The notes beneath the pieces are model-generated. The model worked only from the letters and a program-made list of their open reading frames with translations. It was not told the DNA's origin and did no database searches. Made by a program: the position numbers and the translations under genes. Below are positions 27,125-40,330 of a stretch of DNA of 64,000 bases, in pieces; the stretch's first letter is position 1, and each line of letters opens with the position of its first letter. Source of the DNA: Trichoplax adhaerens (Eukaryota > Placozoa > Uniplacotomia > Trichoplacea > Trichoplacidae); contig NW_002060949.1 in NCBI RefSeq assembly GCF_000150275.1, positions 2,229,836 to 2,293,835 on the forward strand, written 5' to 3'.

Positions 27125-30100
27125 CTAAAAAATAAGAAGATAATTTAGTCATTGGCATCGTTATGGTTCGTTTCTGGTATTCGAACAATAACATTGGTTT
27201 CAAAATTTAAATTTCAAAGTATATGCAACTTTCGATCAAAGTATGTCTTACTAATGAAGGTACAATAATCTATTATAATTATTATGGTTATGTAAATCAT
27301 GTAAATTAATTAACGACAACAATATTGCATTAAAATTAACTGATCAGATCGAGAATATTGTATTGGAGATGAGATACAGTAATAATTTGTTGATCCTGTG
27401 TATAGGCAAGCAATTAAATTATTTTTATGCGTAATCCTGAATTTCACTATAATCCAGGAATATAAATGTAAAAAATTTGATATCACTGCTTTGTAATTCA
27501 GTTCGTAACATCAGTAATTTTATTTAATTTTTAACCGAATTTGCAAATAATGTACCAATAGAAATAGGCAATCATTCATTTACTAAGTTCTTGGTCGAGA
27601 AATTAATACTTTTATCTACTCGTGCAGATAATTCTAAATTACTCTATATTCGAAGAATTAAATATAGTAACTAACAGCTGCCAAGTATAAATCAGTCGAA
27701 TGCTATATCATTATTTCATTTCAACTTACTCAAACTACTGAAAAATTTGTATTAGAAATGAAATACGCCATTGATGTTTACTCTGTTATCATTGTAATTA
27801 ACACTATGGATAGAAGATGTTCTCACATTTTAATAATAGTAAAAATAAATAAACGTTAGTAGAGCAACTTGCAGCTGTCAAAACTGTCTATTGACATTCT
27901 TGGTATAATTTTATATGAATAATGGTGATAAATAAGTTAGTTGATTCTATTTTTGGACTATCATTGGATTGATTGCTATGACATTAGCACTAATCTAATA
28001 GCATGAACTTGCAATTGCTGACCAATGACCATAGTACTCGAAGAATGGAAATTTTTTAATAGAAAATTATAATAAGAGTCTATCATTACAATTAAAAGCC
28101 ATGTGCATTAGTAACCAACGCAATTCTTTGTAATACTTACAATATGTTCGATAGCTGAAACAATTTGAGCGAATAAAGGCTTCGCTTCTTCTTCCTTCAT
28201 TCGTCCTCCTTTTGATATATACGTGTATAATTCGCCACCAGATGCATATTCGATAATTAGGTAAAATCGTTCAATTGTTTCTACCACTTCATATAATCGA
28301 ATAACATTGGGATGATGAAGTCTATCCATAGCATCTACTTCGCACGATAATAATTTGCGTGTTTTGTCATCTAATTTGGTCTTGTCCAGAATCTTAACTG
28401 CTGCTCGATCTAGTATAAATAAAATAATTTTACGTATGATTAGCATTACTTGATCAATATTATTATACTCTTTACTAAGGCGAAGTTCGCAGCTAGGTAT
28501 TACGTAGCAACTTTATTTATTATCGACTAATTTTATTGTAGCCATAATTTTTCATCAAGTTTATGAACCATTCTGAAATTATAATGATCCACAAGTCCCT
28601 CATGATTTGTAAGCTATAGTTTTTAGTTGATTAGAAGTAGTTATGACTGTTCAATTCGTATGCGAAAGCAAATTTTAATTTGATTATCAGTATGTATTTG
28701 TAATTTGAAAATAACCCTCATGATAAAACCTGTAATGTATATATATCAAAAATTTTTTATAGAAAGCAAACAGTAACAATAATAAATAATTTAATAGCTT
28801 TTTCGTACATCAAATATTTAAAACCAATCACAATACGATGAAATTTATAGGCGTTATAGACTATCCCTAAACAATATATACTCTGTGCGCTATTGAATTA
28901 AATGAAAAGGCTTGATTTCTAAATATTTTATACCGTAAAAAAGAAATTAAGTAAAGAGTTGATCTGATCGTAGTGACTAGTAAAGACATCAAATGTTTTT
29001 TTTAAGATATCAAGATAAGTTTTGTTAAGAAAAGAAATTGATAAATTTAGTAAATTAAATAGTGAGCAGACAATAATAATTATACTGCAGTTATTATTTT
29101 AGAACGTACGAATCGTGAGCTTTATCATCAAGCAAATCGAATTTAGGAAGGAATTAGAAATTAATCGTATCGATTAGTATGCTAACAAAAATATGACTGA
29201 ACTTCCTAGTTATATAAATTGATGTATAGCTCATTTAGAAAAAAAATTCGCAAAGACAATCTCAGTTATTATTATTATTGCTAGGCGACATATAAATAAG
29301 GTTAGTCAATGATATAAAACGAGAACAGTTAAATGACTACAAGTAAATATATCAACAATCAGTTCTAAAACATTACCAAGTAGAACATTATAACTGAACT
29401 CAGCAAATAGGTTTTTTTATTATAATCAAGCAAAACGAAACTGCTAGCTAGCTAATATCACCATGACCGCATTAATTTGGTATGAGAAAAGAATTTAAAA
29501 GAAAGAATGTAATTAACTATTTCTGTAATGTTTGGGAATGTCATTATAGTGATATGTTGGTACATCAAGATCTTACTTAAGAAAAATTAACCTTATTTAC
29601 AATGCTAACCGATCCTCAAAATTATATAAAAGCTTTTCTTGCTCTATAGTATAGAGATATAAGTAAATTATAACTTCCAATCGTTTTGGTTTATGTACTG
29701 TATACAAATAAGCCAGGGATGGAAATAATTCTAATAGTAAAATTGAAACAATAATGATACAATTGATAATCTGAGATAACAGTATACCCGTATAGATAGT
29801 TAATATAAAACTAAGCACTTTCATGTCTATAAAATTTAGAAAGATTACAAGATAGTTATACTATCAAAACTAGCCTTAGGCTTGTAAGCCAGATACTTGA
29901 TGGATATGATATGCGAATAGACAATTCCAGTATTTAAATTGAACTAAATGATTTCATGTACTCCAGTAAGGGTTATAAAGACATTTTAATTATCCCTCAT
30001 TGATATCTCCAAATGTAAAGATTAAATACGGTATTCAAGTTATTAGCAGCGGTTTTAGATTTCATAGGATTGATATCTGGCGCAATTGTACATTCGGAAA

Positions 30101-33100
30101 ACTTTAGTACTCGAAATGGAAGCAAATGGCCTTATATGATATGATAGAAATACTAAGGAACGATAGTTTTCAATCATTTATATCTTTCAAATGTAGGATG
30201 GAGAATATAATGCAATAATGAGATAATTAAGATTAATTTTAGCTTGTACAGTCAATGTATACAGGTAAAAGAAATTTTACCTTTGAAATTTGTTATTGTA
30301 TCTAAGATTTAGAAGCTCATTACTGTAGCCGAAATTGAAGTAAAGAAGACTTTACATACTAATACGAGAGTGTAAAGGAGTGCCAGGAAATTATAATTTT
30401 GCAATTAATTGCAGTATTATTCATTATTCCAATTGTTAAAGTAGAACAAAAAGCGATCAATCGATATAACGTCATCGTTATGCTATCGAAAGTAGTTATA
30501 GATTGATAGAAATTGTAGTTCATAAGTATGCTAAGAATATTAGAACTAGTTTTATGCCTAATACGTTATATCTGCGATTACGAGTATTTGAAATTGAAGT
30601 AAAATTTATTGAAAAGTATAGGTCATCTGTTCAGCGAAATCAATACATACAGGGGAAAATTATATTCTAAAATAGAAATACTTTTATATTGATATTATAC
30701 TATCTTTGAGAGGGCTATCCAGATTAAGAAATATCAAAGTAATGTGTGATACCTATTCTCATATATCAATTTTAATGTTGTGTTGCATTGGCGTACTATA
30801 ACTATATATAAGCGAAATTAGTTTAGTGCAGTAATCTCCATCAAGCTGGAATGACTAGCAGCAAGTTGGCCCGACAGGACAGCAGGAATACCAATGTGAA
30901 AGGTTATTGATTTTCTTGTTCTATAATTTTTAATTCTATTGATAGCTCTAAAGCCACTCAGTTAATAAAGTTAAAAGATTTGTTTTCGATTTCACTCAAT
31001 AGAATCAAGAAATCAATCATGAACGTAAAGATACAATAATAATGTTATATAAATGGATAGCCATCGATAGAAACAATAAGGGAAAAATAAAGAGTTGAGG
31101 AATGCTTTGAGTTGTCAATCGAATCTGATCCTTGTATAATATGGGCCGGAAAGTTGTTGACGACTGTTGTAGCAATTTATTTCAATTGCTTAGGGAAATC
31201 GACGTCATCATGGAGAGACTTGCTTTGTATTTTCTCTATAAACATATCCTTGTTTTGTCACTCATGACTAACCTACTTTATCAATATGTTGAATGATGGT
31301 TATACACGATTTGGCAACTATTGACTAGCTTGCTATGTAAAAATGGCTTGGCAATAAAGGCATCGATTAAAGTTATCATTTTCATCATTTTCCTATCTTA
31401 AATTACTCTTTATGGTGTGCAATTGATACTGACATAAGTTATAGTCTTGATAAGTAGTTATAATATGCATTGGCGATGTTACTTCCTCCTTTCGGTAGGG
31501 TTATTCGTTTATCCAAAATTTCAATATTGATTACGGGTATAAATTAGTTTTTTCAGTTCTTTTTAGTTTTATCTAATTTCCATCTTACTTCTATAACGAT
31601 CAATTACTATTATTTCTGTTAGCAGGATAAAGATAATGAATACTAGAAATAGATTGAGTCGAACAGATGCTGCCTAATTTTCTTTCATATCATTCCTATA
31701 TTGCTCTATTAATCATGATATTTTATTGTTAATCTGGTGATAATAGCATTAGAATTACTGTATACCAAATCAAGTAGACGAATTCAACAGCTTATTCGTC
31801 CTTCATTTCTATCCTATTCTTCTAATAGAGCAATAATATTAACTTAATCAAGACGATGTCCAAAATAGACTAAATCACACAGCTATTATCATTGTTGTTT
31901 ATACTACTACAATACCCATCATAGAAAAGATGAAAGGAAGACCATTTTCGAAATATACTGCGTCTGTCAGACATGTCTAGCTTTGCTGACATAGTCTTAC
32001 TTGTTATCATTGGTAAAGTAATAGATGAGAATTCCTATTTTGCTATAAAATGTGAGGAAGACAACTTTTAAGTTAAACCCAATGAGATATACAATATTAA
32101 GTCGGTCTTGTTGGCTCCAATCTTTATAAATACTACACCAAAGTGAAATTAAACCATAACCCTAAGTCGCTATTATGGTTTATTGCTGTTTTTTTATAAA
32201 GATAGAGATGCCAAGCGGTCAAATTAAACGTTAGCTGAATAAGATCGATGAAATCAGTCTTAATTTACTCAATCTCTAAGATGCAATCAAAGCAATATCG
32301 AAATGACATAATAAGATAAACGATATCGGTTTTATTTGCTCTAGATCTCCATCATGATGTATCATCACTATTATAATAATAGAGATGTAAGAGAGACTAA
32401 ATCAGAAATAGGTATTTCCAAATAAGGTAGGCATATCCGTCTTATCAGACCCAGTCTATCCTTAACGATATATTATTGTTGCAGTACTTTTACTAGAATG
32501 CTAGCGATCAAACGAAGATTGTATTGTATATAAGTAGTGAGCAAGTCAAGTCAGATCATCATTGGTCTTATTTCTTTCCTTACATTTGAGCTCACATTTC
32601 TATGAGTATACGTATGTTAATCATTGTTGTGAAAAGTATTCCAATAAAGACAATATTGGACTGTCGTAAAATTGTATTTACAATCATGTTTTTACTGAGA
32701 TAAGGATCATGTCTCATTTCAACTTCAATCAAGATGGAACCATTGTCGTCATAATCTTCTAACGAAGATAATATTGGCAAGTTCTTACCCATAATACAAT
32801 CTTGGCTTTACTATGATACAGATTATGTCTGATTTCAATTTGAGTCACGAAAGATAGAAAGTATTTCTACTTTATTAGTAGGCAAATTTGTACTAATTGC
32901 ATTTATATTAAATTTTAATTTGTACTACTTTGTAGTAGGCAAATTGAAGAATGTAGTCAAAAATAGGAGAACTGACGTTATTAGGTGTAATTTTGCAACG
33001 AAAATGCTTTATCTGTTAAATAAACTTGTGTTGAAGAAATGAAAGTAAACAGAAATATTGCACATTCAATCCAATTGTCTTAGTAAGCTAAATAGAACAG

Positions 33101-36100
33101 ATCTGATTGAATCGAAAAGAATAGGATTAATAGTTATTATCAGGTCAAATGATTGTCCAAAAGGAATAGAAAGGGATTTGGCTATTGCCACAATGATACA
33201 GAAGATGGAAGAAAAGATTATCAATGCGGCCAATTATAACAGGATGATTTTTATTCTGTAAGTCGCATAACGTATTGCTTATTCTATGGCAAGCAGGCAG
33301 GCATAGAAGGAGATTACAAGTTTTCCTATCATAATAAAACAGTCTACCGTATTATGAGTCGATGTAAAAGTCTTGTACTAGCATATTAGGTTATAGCTGG
33401 TCGAAGATTGATTTTCGAGCTGTCTTCAACCCATAATTAGTATACTAATCCTAGACTATCACAACGTTTTAGTGTGATAAAAAGAATTGCTTTGAGTCAC
33501 AGTTTGATTCTAATCATTCTCATATAATAATCTAGAGCATAGGATCTTCATTAATATTCTGGTACTCTTAGAAGAAAGAAAGAGTTTAGATCAAATTAAA
33601 AAAATTTTAATCTACAAAACTATGCTTGGCCACAGGTGAGGCAAAGGTGTGATAAAGTTAGAAACGACTTGCCTGTTTCCATGCTGTATTTATAGCAAGA
33701 TCATTTTAATTGGCTTTAAAGATAGTAATATTTTTATCACCCTCGAGTTGGTTCTCAAAGAATTAAGGATAGAATCAAGCCATGTTGTACAATAGCTTAC
33801 CAATTGATACCTCAAAATTGATAGTAACATCATTGCTTGAATCATTTCTAAGATAGAAAGTTGTTCATTTAAAGACTGGCAGCAAAGCAATTGTCGCTCT
33901 TCTAAGCATGTCAACGACGGATATCTAGATAAATTGTTATGCCATTTATAGTAGTAGTCAATAGTATCTATCGTACAGAGTCAAGAGAGTAAATATATCC
34001 TGCTTAAAGTGTAAGCTCCTATTATTCAGTCCCTTTAAATAAATAGAATTGACCCGAAAGAGTTAGAGAGTCAATTTTTCCGACAGCAAGCGCAATATAC
34101 TATCGATACGAATCATTGCATAGTAATTTCATTGGGGAAGACAAGGCTCGAGGCATTGGCATTAAGTAATAAAAATAAAATAGGCTATCAACTTATCTAG
34201 AGAACAGGGTTGAATTTATTATGGAGGGGGCAATTAGAATGATTTCCTATTCTTACATTAATGAAAAGATAATACTTAACATCTTTTTTTACAGTGGAAG
34301 AATTTACCATTTCAGGTTTATGGGTAGAACAAAATCAAATTGATTGTTTTAGATATCATGGACTATCTTACTGAAATGAAAGGAATTAAAAGTAGTTGTT
34401 GTGGGATCTCTAAGTAGATACTTAATAGTTAGTCCCTTTCTATATATATTCCGTGTATTAATTTACTCATTTCAATAATAGGTCATGATAAAGAATTTAT
34501 ACTCAATAAAATAATTTAGAACCCATTTAGCTATAACTGCGCATTGGTGTTGATTTAATCGACCATAAGATAGCATAACTACTTATATCATCGACAGGTA
34601 TAATTTAAAACTATGGTTAAAAAAATAATATAAAATCCTTTGGATATAACCCAATGTGGTGTTGATTTAATTTAGCATAAGATAGCATAACCACTTATAT
34701 CATCGATGCGTATATTTTGAAATTAAATTCAATAAAGTAATCTAAAATTCATTTCGTTATGACCTAGTATCAATGTTGATTCAATGGAACATAAGACAGT
34801 ATAACAACTTCTATCACCGATAGGTATAGTTTAAAATGAATCATTGGCAGTATAAATAAAAGTGGATACAAGAACTAATCATGAAAGTTGAATATTTTTT
34901 AATATCAGTCTGCATGACTTTACCGTCATTATTTATTCCTTTACTTCTTTATATCAGTCTGGGCTGGTAATTAATAATATATTCTATGCTATTAACCTTG
35001 ATAAATTATGATATGTAATGCTAGAATCAGAACTTAGGGTTAGATATAAAAATTGAATAGAATAGGAAATTCTTTTTAATATAAAAGTATCTTGATAACC
35101 AAGAACGTTCATAGTTGTATTCTACTTGCGAAATAGACCAATTGCAGTTGTATTCTGTTTACGAGTATATCAGAATAGCTGGAAGAAATGGTAGACCCAG
35201 ACTCTATTTCATTCTGCATTAATATCCATAGCAACTGATACGCTTATATATCATTACGACTACTATGTAAAAGTATAGCCATAGTTTTCAAAATACTAAG
35301 AATAAAATAATTTTATACTAGTCTATAACTGCATAGAGAAAGTAAATCCTTCAGTCACGCGACAAACCAATTAATTGGTTTTAGATCAGAACAGCAGCCA
35401 ACCTTAATTGTCCAATGCTAGTGAGGAAATATCAGAATCTATTATGATTGCATTACCAACAGTAAAATTAAATTAGAGCATTGCTTCGATAAGATGAATT
35501 GGCGACTTTGCTTAATATGGACGGAAATCCCTTAATATAAGAAGTCAACTTGGCATCATAGTTTTTTTAATCTAGTCGGTCTAGCTCAATGCTTTAGCTC
35601 TTTTTAGCCTATTGATCTTTATGGCTAATAGAAATCAAGTTAATTAATTTTTTCCTCTCAGTAATTTCAGATATTAACATCATCTCATTATTATTCCTTC
35701 TCGGGAAATTGTCTACAATCCTTCTATGGCTTCTGTATTATTTATGAACTTATGAAAAACATACAACTCTTGATTTTGCATCATTAAAACCTCGTTCAAT
35801 TTTAATCAATACTGCCAAGAATTTTTTGTACTAGTGTTAGCTACAATAAAGTCGAACTTCAATTATCAAGAATAATAAGCAGAGGAATAACATTATTGGA
35901 AGGCGTATTGGTGGTGTAATAGGACCTTGTAATAGGAACGTGACTACAGAATTATAATAGTTCCATATTTTCATGAAAGTCAACTCTTTATAGAAATGCA
36001 TTTCGCTTTTTGAAACATCCAAGAATAGAAAGCAAAAGAAGAGATTTTCACACTTTTATGACGTCAAAGTCTACACTTTGCAAAGGCAAATTTTCTTTCA

Positions 36101-37405
36101 TGCCTTGTTATAGACAGAAACAGATGGAATAGAATATCCCTACTTTCTTTTAAAGTTCGCTATGTTTCATCAATCAGTCAAGGTTGATTGCTAAAGTTAG
36201 CTTCAAATTATACAAAGAAATTAAACTATCATCTAAGCTACAACATATAATTAATACAAATTGAAGCTGTAGGATCATCAAGCAGAATTGAAAACTTATC
36301 GCAATTGCTCTAGCCATTGCTTACAATGTAGATGAATAAAGTAGGCTAGAATTAAATGATTATCAAGTTTAACTCAGGGATATTTCTTTTCTTGTTGTAT
36401 TCTAAGCTGGATGGTTTAAAGCAGTTTCTTTTGTACACCTGCCTGTCTACGCTTCAACTAGTCAGCGAAAGCCAACTTATTCATTAATTTTATCCTCAAC
36501 TCTACTACTAAATTACCTAAATGGACTGATTATAGGTAATTAATTATTTATGATCGGCTTCAATTTGAAGAAAATATGGAAATTAAAATATAGGATGATC
36601 GACTATTTAAAGAATAATTTGAAGTCCATATATAATTCTACAGTATATGATGATGATGCCCTTTTTATGGGATGAACTAACATGCATTAAAGTTATTTCT
36701 CACTAACTTTTATTTATTCCAATAATATACGGATCGAAAGTTAAAATACTATCGCCGACGTCATTTTTATTTTTTAATTCTTTTGGGTGCCCTCCTACCG
36801 AAAGGAGCCTCTTTGGATGACCTTTGTGACGAATTGAAATACTGCATATAGAATATACAGCTAGAATAGATATACGTGATAAATGCAAATGAAGTAATAT
36901 GAAAAGAAAAGCAAACGGATCTGTATTGAAAAATCAGAAAGCTAATCCATCCATTAGTTTAGTTGAGTAACCAGTAGTAAAAAAATGTCAACAGAGAAGA
37001 GAAATGATATCGGCTCTTTTTTCAGTTTGATTCTGCCTCAATCTAAACAACTTGCAACGATTGAATTTAAATGCTGTACTTACCATTAGTCAGATCATGG
37101 ATGCCCAATTTAACTTGAGAGAAATTCCCATTTCCTAATTCACCTCGTAATTTATAATGGCTGATGCGCTTTCCTAGAGTAATCTCTCGATTAATTTTCT
37201 CATCTGGTAAGCCTTTACTTACCCTTTCGTATGTAGTTAACTTATGATTTTGACGCTGTGATGATCGGGCAAGAGATGCTCGCTCTAAACTATTTCGAGT
37301 AGATTTTGCATGATGAGGAAATTGATGATGATGATGATGATGATGATGATATCGAGAATTGGGCTGATTTTTACTATTTTCTACCATGTTTCGGCCTTGG
37401 TCCAT
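26144..37405 (-). CDS. NIM1K: Serine/threonine-protein kinase NIM1 (AMPK-related), complete, three exons
   Basis: Exons 37405-37084, 28409-28141 and 27124-26144 join in phase (GTAAGT donors, AG acceptors) into 523 residues. A His tract lies at 20-27. Then comes TLGKRISHYKLRGELGNGNF with the glycine-rich loop, the ATP-anchoring Lys113 in AAVKILDKTKL, the catalytic loop HRDVKAEN (Asp206), DFG at 225-227, the activation-loop Thr240 in NTFCGSPPYAAPE, then a C-terminal tail. Identity is fixed by NIM1-specific stretches on both sides of the kinase core: REITLGKRI before it, and NVTGTYRIIL plus the terminal SKLCTIL after it, where vertebrate NIM1 has ITGVYRIIL and SKFCSIL. All catalytic residues are present, so it should be active. 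NIM1 is an AMPK-related kinase whose substrates are poorly known. Thr240 is the position phosphorylated by upstream kinases such as LKB1 in this group. The tail (about 400-510) is Ser/Asn-rich and longer than in vertebrates. Confidence 0.95.
27125..28140 (-). other. NIM1K intron 2
   Basis: A 1,016-bp intron with a GTAAGT donor and TTTTTTAG acceptor. It is AT-rich, and I see no nested gene or repeat. Confidence 0.85.
28141..28409 (-). CDS. NIM1K: NIM1K exon 2: kinase N-lobe
   Basis: Encodes residues 108-197, from the split Asp codon through the AAVKILDKTKL motif, the regulatory helix around LLSCEVDAM, and the hinge (LIIEYASGGELYTYI) to SAIEHI. The acceptor AG is 28411-28410 and the donor GTAAGT is 28140-28135. 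Both phases agree with exons 1 and 3. Confidence 0.93.
28410..37083 (-). other. NIM1K intron 1 (8.7 kb)
   Basis: Very long compared with the roughly 70-250 bp introns of POLR1A in the same window. It separates the glycine-rich loop from the ATP-binding lysine. Contents are a three-copy tandem repeat at about 34500-34838, a weaker degenerate repetitive stretch at about 32060-32580, and a perfect CRE palindrome TGACGTCA at 36059-36066. Small reading frames inside look like chance. No nested gene was recognised. Confidence 0.8.
34500..34838. repeat. Three-copy tandem repeat, unit about 114 bp
   Basis: The phrase TGTTGATT followed by CATAAGATAGCATAAC and ACTTATATCATCGA recurs starting near 34546, 34658 and 34773, so the spacing is about 112-115 bp. 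The third copy is the most diverged. It lies wholly in NIM1K intron 1. Confidence 0.7.
37084..37405 (-). CDS. NIM1K: NIM1K exon 1: N-terminal tail and glycine-rich loop
   Basis: Encodes residues 1-107 plus the first base of codon 108. It includes eight consecutive histidines encoded by an ATG/ATC-like triplet run on the plus strand (37324-37350). The NIM1 signature before the kinase core follows, then the glycine-rich loop GNGNFSQVKLGIHDLTN. The ATG at 37405 is the first in frame; a second Met at residue 7 could also serve. The exon ends at GTAAGT (37083-37078). Confidence 0.9.
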
Positions 37406-40180
37406 ATTAATAGCTTAAATATCGTCTGACTCCAAGTCAACCATTTATCGACATGGACCATGTTGCACTTATCTTCTATAATACGATATAAAAATATTGC
37501 AGATAAGACCACTGTTGGAGATAGACATTTAAATTGATAATAAGGTTAAGAAATGAACGAAGCAAAATACTATTTCATAAAATATCTATTCTTAGATTAC
37601 GTTATATAGTGGAGAAGAGTGGAATTAACCTTGCTCTTACATGATATAATCAACGATTCTAATACGTGAGATGAATCAAATACTCTCAGTCGCATTTACT
37701 GTTCCATCCAACGCTATGTAATCGTACATCCATTACAGATTGATACAATTTTTATTTCAAGTCTTCATCAGGCTAGTAAATATGTTGAATTATTGTCGAC
37801 TCCAATGTACTGTACGTATAAAACATATTCATGCTCTTTTTTACATTAACTATCAATATTGGATAAATAACTGTATAATTTGTCTATCATGACTTTATAA
37901 CCTGTCTAATAGTTGCAAGAAATTTAAAATTGTACGTCATGGTCGACAGTGGAATATTTAATAATGTAGGATGAAAAAATTGGGCGATTGTTATACTCCC
38001 ATTATTTATACACGATATTATCAGCAGCAGAATTTTCTATTTCTTATTACCTGGAAATAGATATAGCACTTGCTTGCTTACTATTAGTCATAACTACTGT
38101 TGAACTCAATTATACTGTCTTCTAGTTAATAAAAATATTATTGCTATTGATAAATTTTAATGTAGTTGATGATGCTAGAATAATAATTTATAAACGTGTT
38201 TAGGTGATTAGTTTAAGTTTAACTCTATTCTACTTGGGCAAAACAGTTAAATGGAGATTTTAGTCACTGCTGTCAACTGCCTGGACGTCAAAAGTGCTCG
38301 TGTAGAGCTGTGCATACTTGGAGTATAATTACAGAAATAGGTAACTAAACTACCGATTAATTTTCTCAAGAGGATGAAAACTTGATTGTAATGATATTAT
38401 TTCCATTGACAATCTTTAAATTAAAAGTAGTATAGAATAGTTATTTAACTCATTTACAATTGCCTTGCAACAGAGTTAAGAATTAAGTTTGGTTTTAGTT
38501 TTACGGGGATGAAAATCTTTCAACGATTAACGATTACTATACGTCAGATAATGATATTTCTTTGGTAAGAATGACTTTTAATGAATTGATTGCTATTACA
38601 AGGATCAAGATAAAAATAGCAAATATTTCAAGTAAAGAATTGAAATGTGAAGATGGATGGACTTTACTGATATGATAAAGTAAAGAAAGGATAAAACGGT
38701 GATTAAAGAATTTTAGTATGTTGTCCATGGCGAATGATTAATCTTACCTTATTCCATTAGCTGTCTTTTTCATTGAAGAATAAGATTCAGCGAGAATACG
38801 AGTAATATTCCAACCAATTGAATTTTATCGAATGTATTCTAAAGAATTCAAATAAAGATGGATAGAGATTGGTAACACTTTACATTGACATTGCTAGGAT
38901 ACTTTTCTAACCGATGGACAAGAAAGACGAATAATTTTTGTACTGTTGTGACAAGTAAATTAAAAAAAATCGAATCCCCAATATCGAAATTTATAGAAGA
39001 TTAGCGTTATCCGTTGTCTATCGCCTTCAGCGAAATCAAACCGTAGGATAGAGAAAAGAAAATGATTACCAAATTAGCATAGTGCTTGACATGTTTAGGT
39101 TACTATTAAGTCAAGTAATTTTTCAACTATAAGCATCTATGAAAATAAAACGTTTTTACAGGGCTTTATTTAATATAAAATAAAATAAGATGTTGATAAA
39201 GACTTGTATAACATTATTAAAACTAATAAATTGATCTGTTATTTTTTTTTATTTTTGGCCCTTTTACATACCCTAATTAAGCAAGGTTATACGATTGAAC
39301 TAGTACAGTGGGATATTGTAAAGTGATAGTAAATTGTTGATGAAAGATAAAATAATACCTTGGATAGGCTAACTTGAACAGCTTTTAGTAATCTGCTATA
39401 ATCATTTGGAGTCGGTTACCTTGACTAACTTGCAATCGAATGATGATGTCCAATAAATGGCTAAGGCGTCACCTTGATATCATTGGAGTCAATAGTATGT
39501 AGACTGATTAAAAATAAATAAATAATACCTGAAGGTTGTACAGTATGCGCAGTCTAAACTTATAGATACGTGTGTGGATATATTAACCTATAAATCTGTT
39601 TTCTATACAACAATATTATACATTTTATTCATATGATTGAATATTTATTTCATCCTTGTTCATGTAGTTAGGACAGTATGTATAATCTTTTATCCTTTTC
39701 TACGGCCGTCAGTCAAGGTGTATTGTTGAAGCGATCTAAATATATCCAACGTTCATTTGCATATTTTTTTTGTATTAACCTCCAGCCTCCTAGAAATACC
39801 CGTATGCCTGACTTATCCACTTACTCTACCTTTCGTTCATTCAATCTCTTCTGTTTGAATACTAATTAGTATATCATCCCGAGCTTTAGCAACGAATATC
39901 GCACGCATCACTATGACCGTAGATATCAACGAAGCACAGTGTACACTGTACAGTACAGTATAAGATGCAGTTACTGTAATATTGAATTTTTTTAATTCGT
40001 TGACTAGACTGCAAGAGAGAGCCCTAGCTACAACTGGCATACTACTCAAGTCATTCTACGTTATAGAATAATTTGTATGTCAGAGCAATAGCATCGATAG
40101 ACCTCTATCGCAAGCAGGAAGAAACTCGCCTAGCAATCAAGATTGCCGATAGACAATCATAATAGAATGAAAACACTGGT
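37406..40180. other. Upstream flank of NIM1K
   Basis: Mostly AT-rich with no supported gene. The part adjoining exon 1 should contain the NIM1K 5' UTR or promoter, but no TATA or clear start can be named. A palindrome cluster (TACAGTACAGTATA) begins at about 39941, where the composition becomes less AT-rich. Confidence 0.4.
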
Positions 40181-40193
40181 TACTGAGGACATG

Positions 40194-40330
40194 GTTGCTA
40201 TGGTAATCACCAGCACATCCAGTTGGGCTCTGGCCTCTTGGGTGGTGTCACAACGATCAACGTCAATCGCTTGCAAGACGTCAACACTTTGACGTGCGTC
40301 AAAATGCTGTGGAGTCAACGTCGATGAACT
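40194..40330. promoter_or_regulatory. CRE-like cluster with an RFX X-box-like site
   Basis: GTTGCTATGGTAAT at 40194-40207 differs by one base from the RFX consensus GTHNYYATRRNAAC. Within the next 130 bp follow AACGTCAA (40259-40266), GACGTCAA (40277-40284), a perfect inverted repeat TTTGACG-TG-CGTCAAA (40288-40303) and another AACGTC near 40317. This is an unusual density of TGACGT-type half-sites in AT-rich DNA and suggests a promoter or enhancer, perhaps for NIM1K, which starts 2.8 kb to the left. Function is inferred from motifs only. Confidence 0.4.

Noticed and set aside
29597-29824. 75-residue hydrophobic minus-strand frame
   Set aside because: The apparent membrane-like content is what AT-rich DNA yields by chance (Ile/Leu/Tyr). 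It lies within NIM1K intron 1.
33690-33914. 74-residue minus-strand frame in NIM1K intron 1
   Set aside because: Random-looking composition, no splice signals and no family match. The length is within what chance allows in this much sequence.
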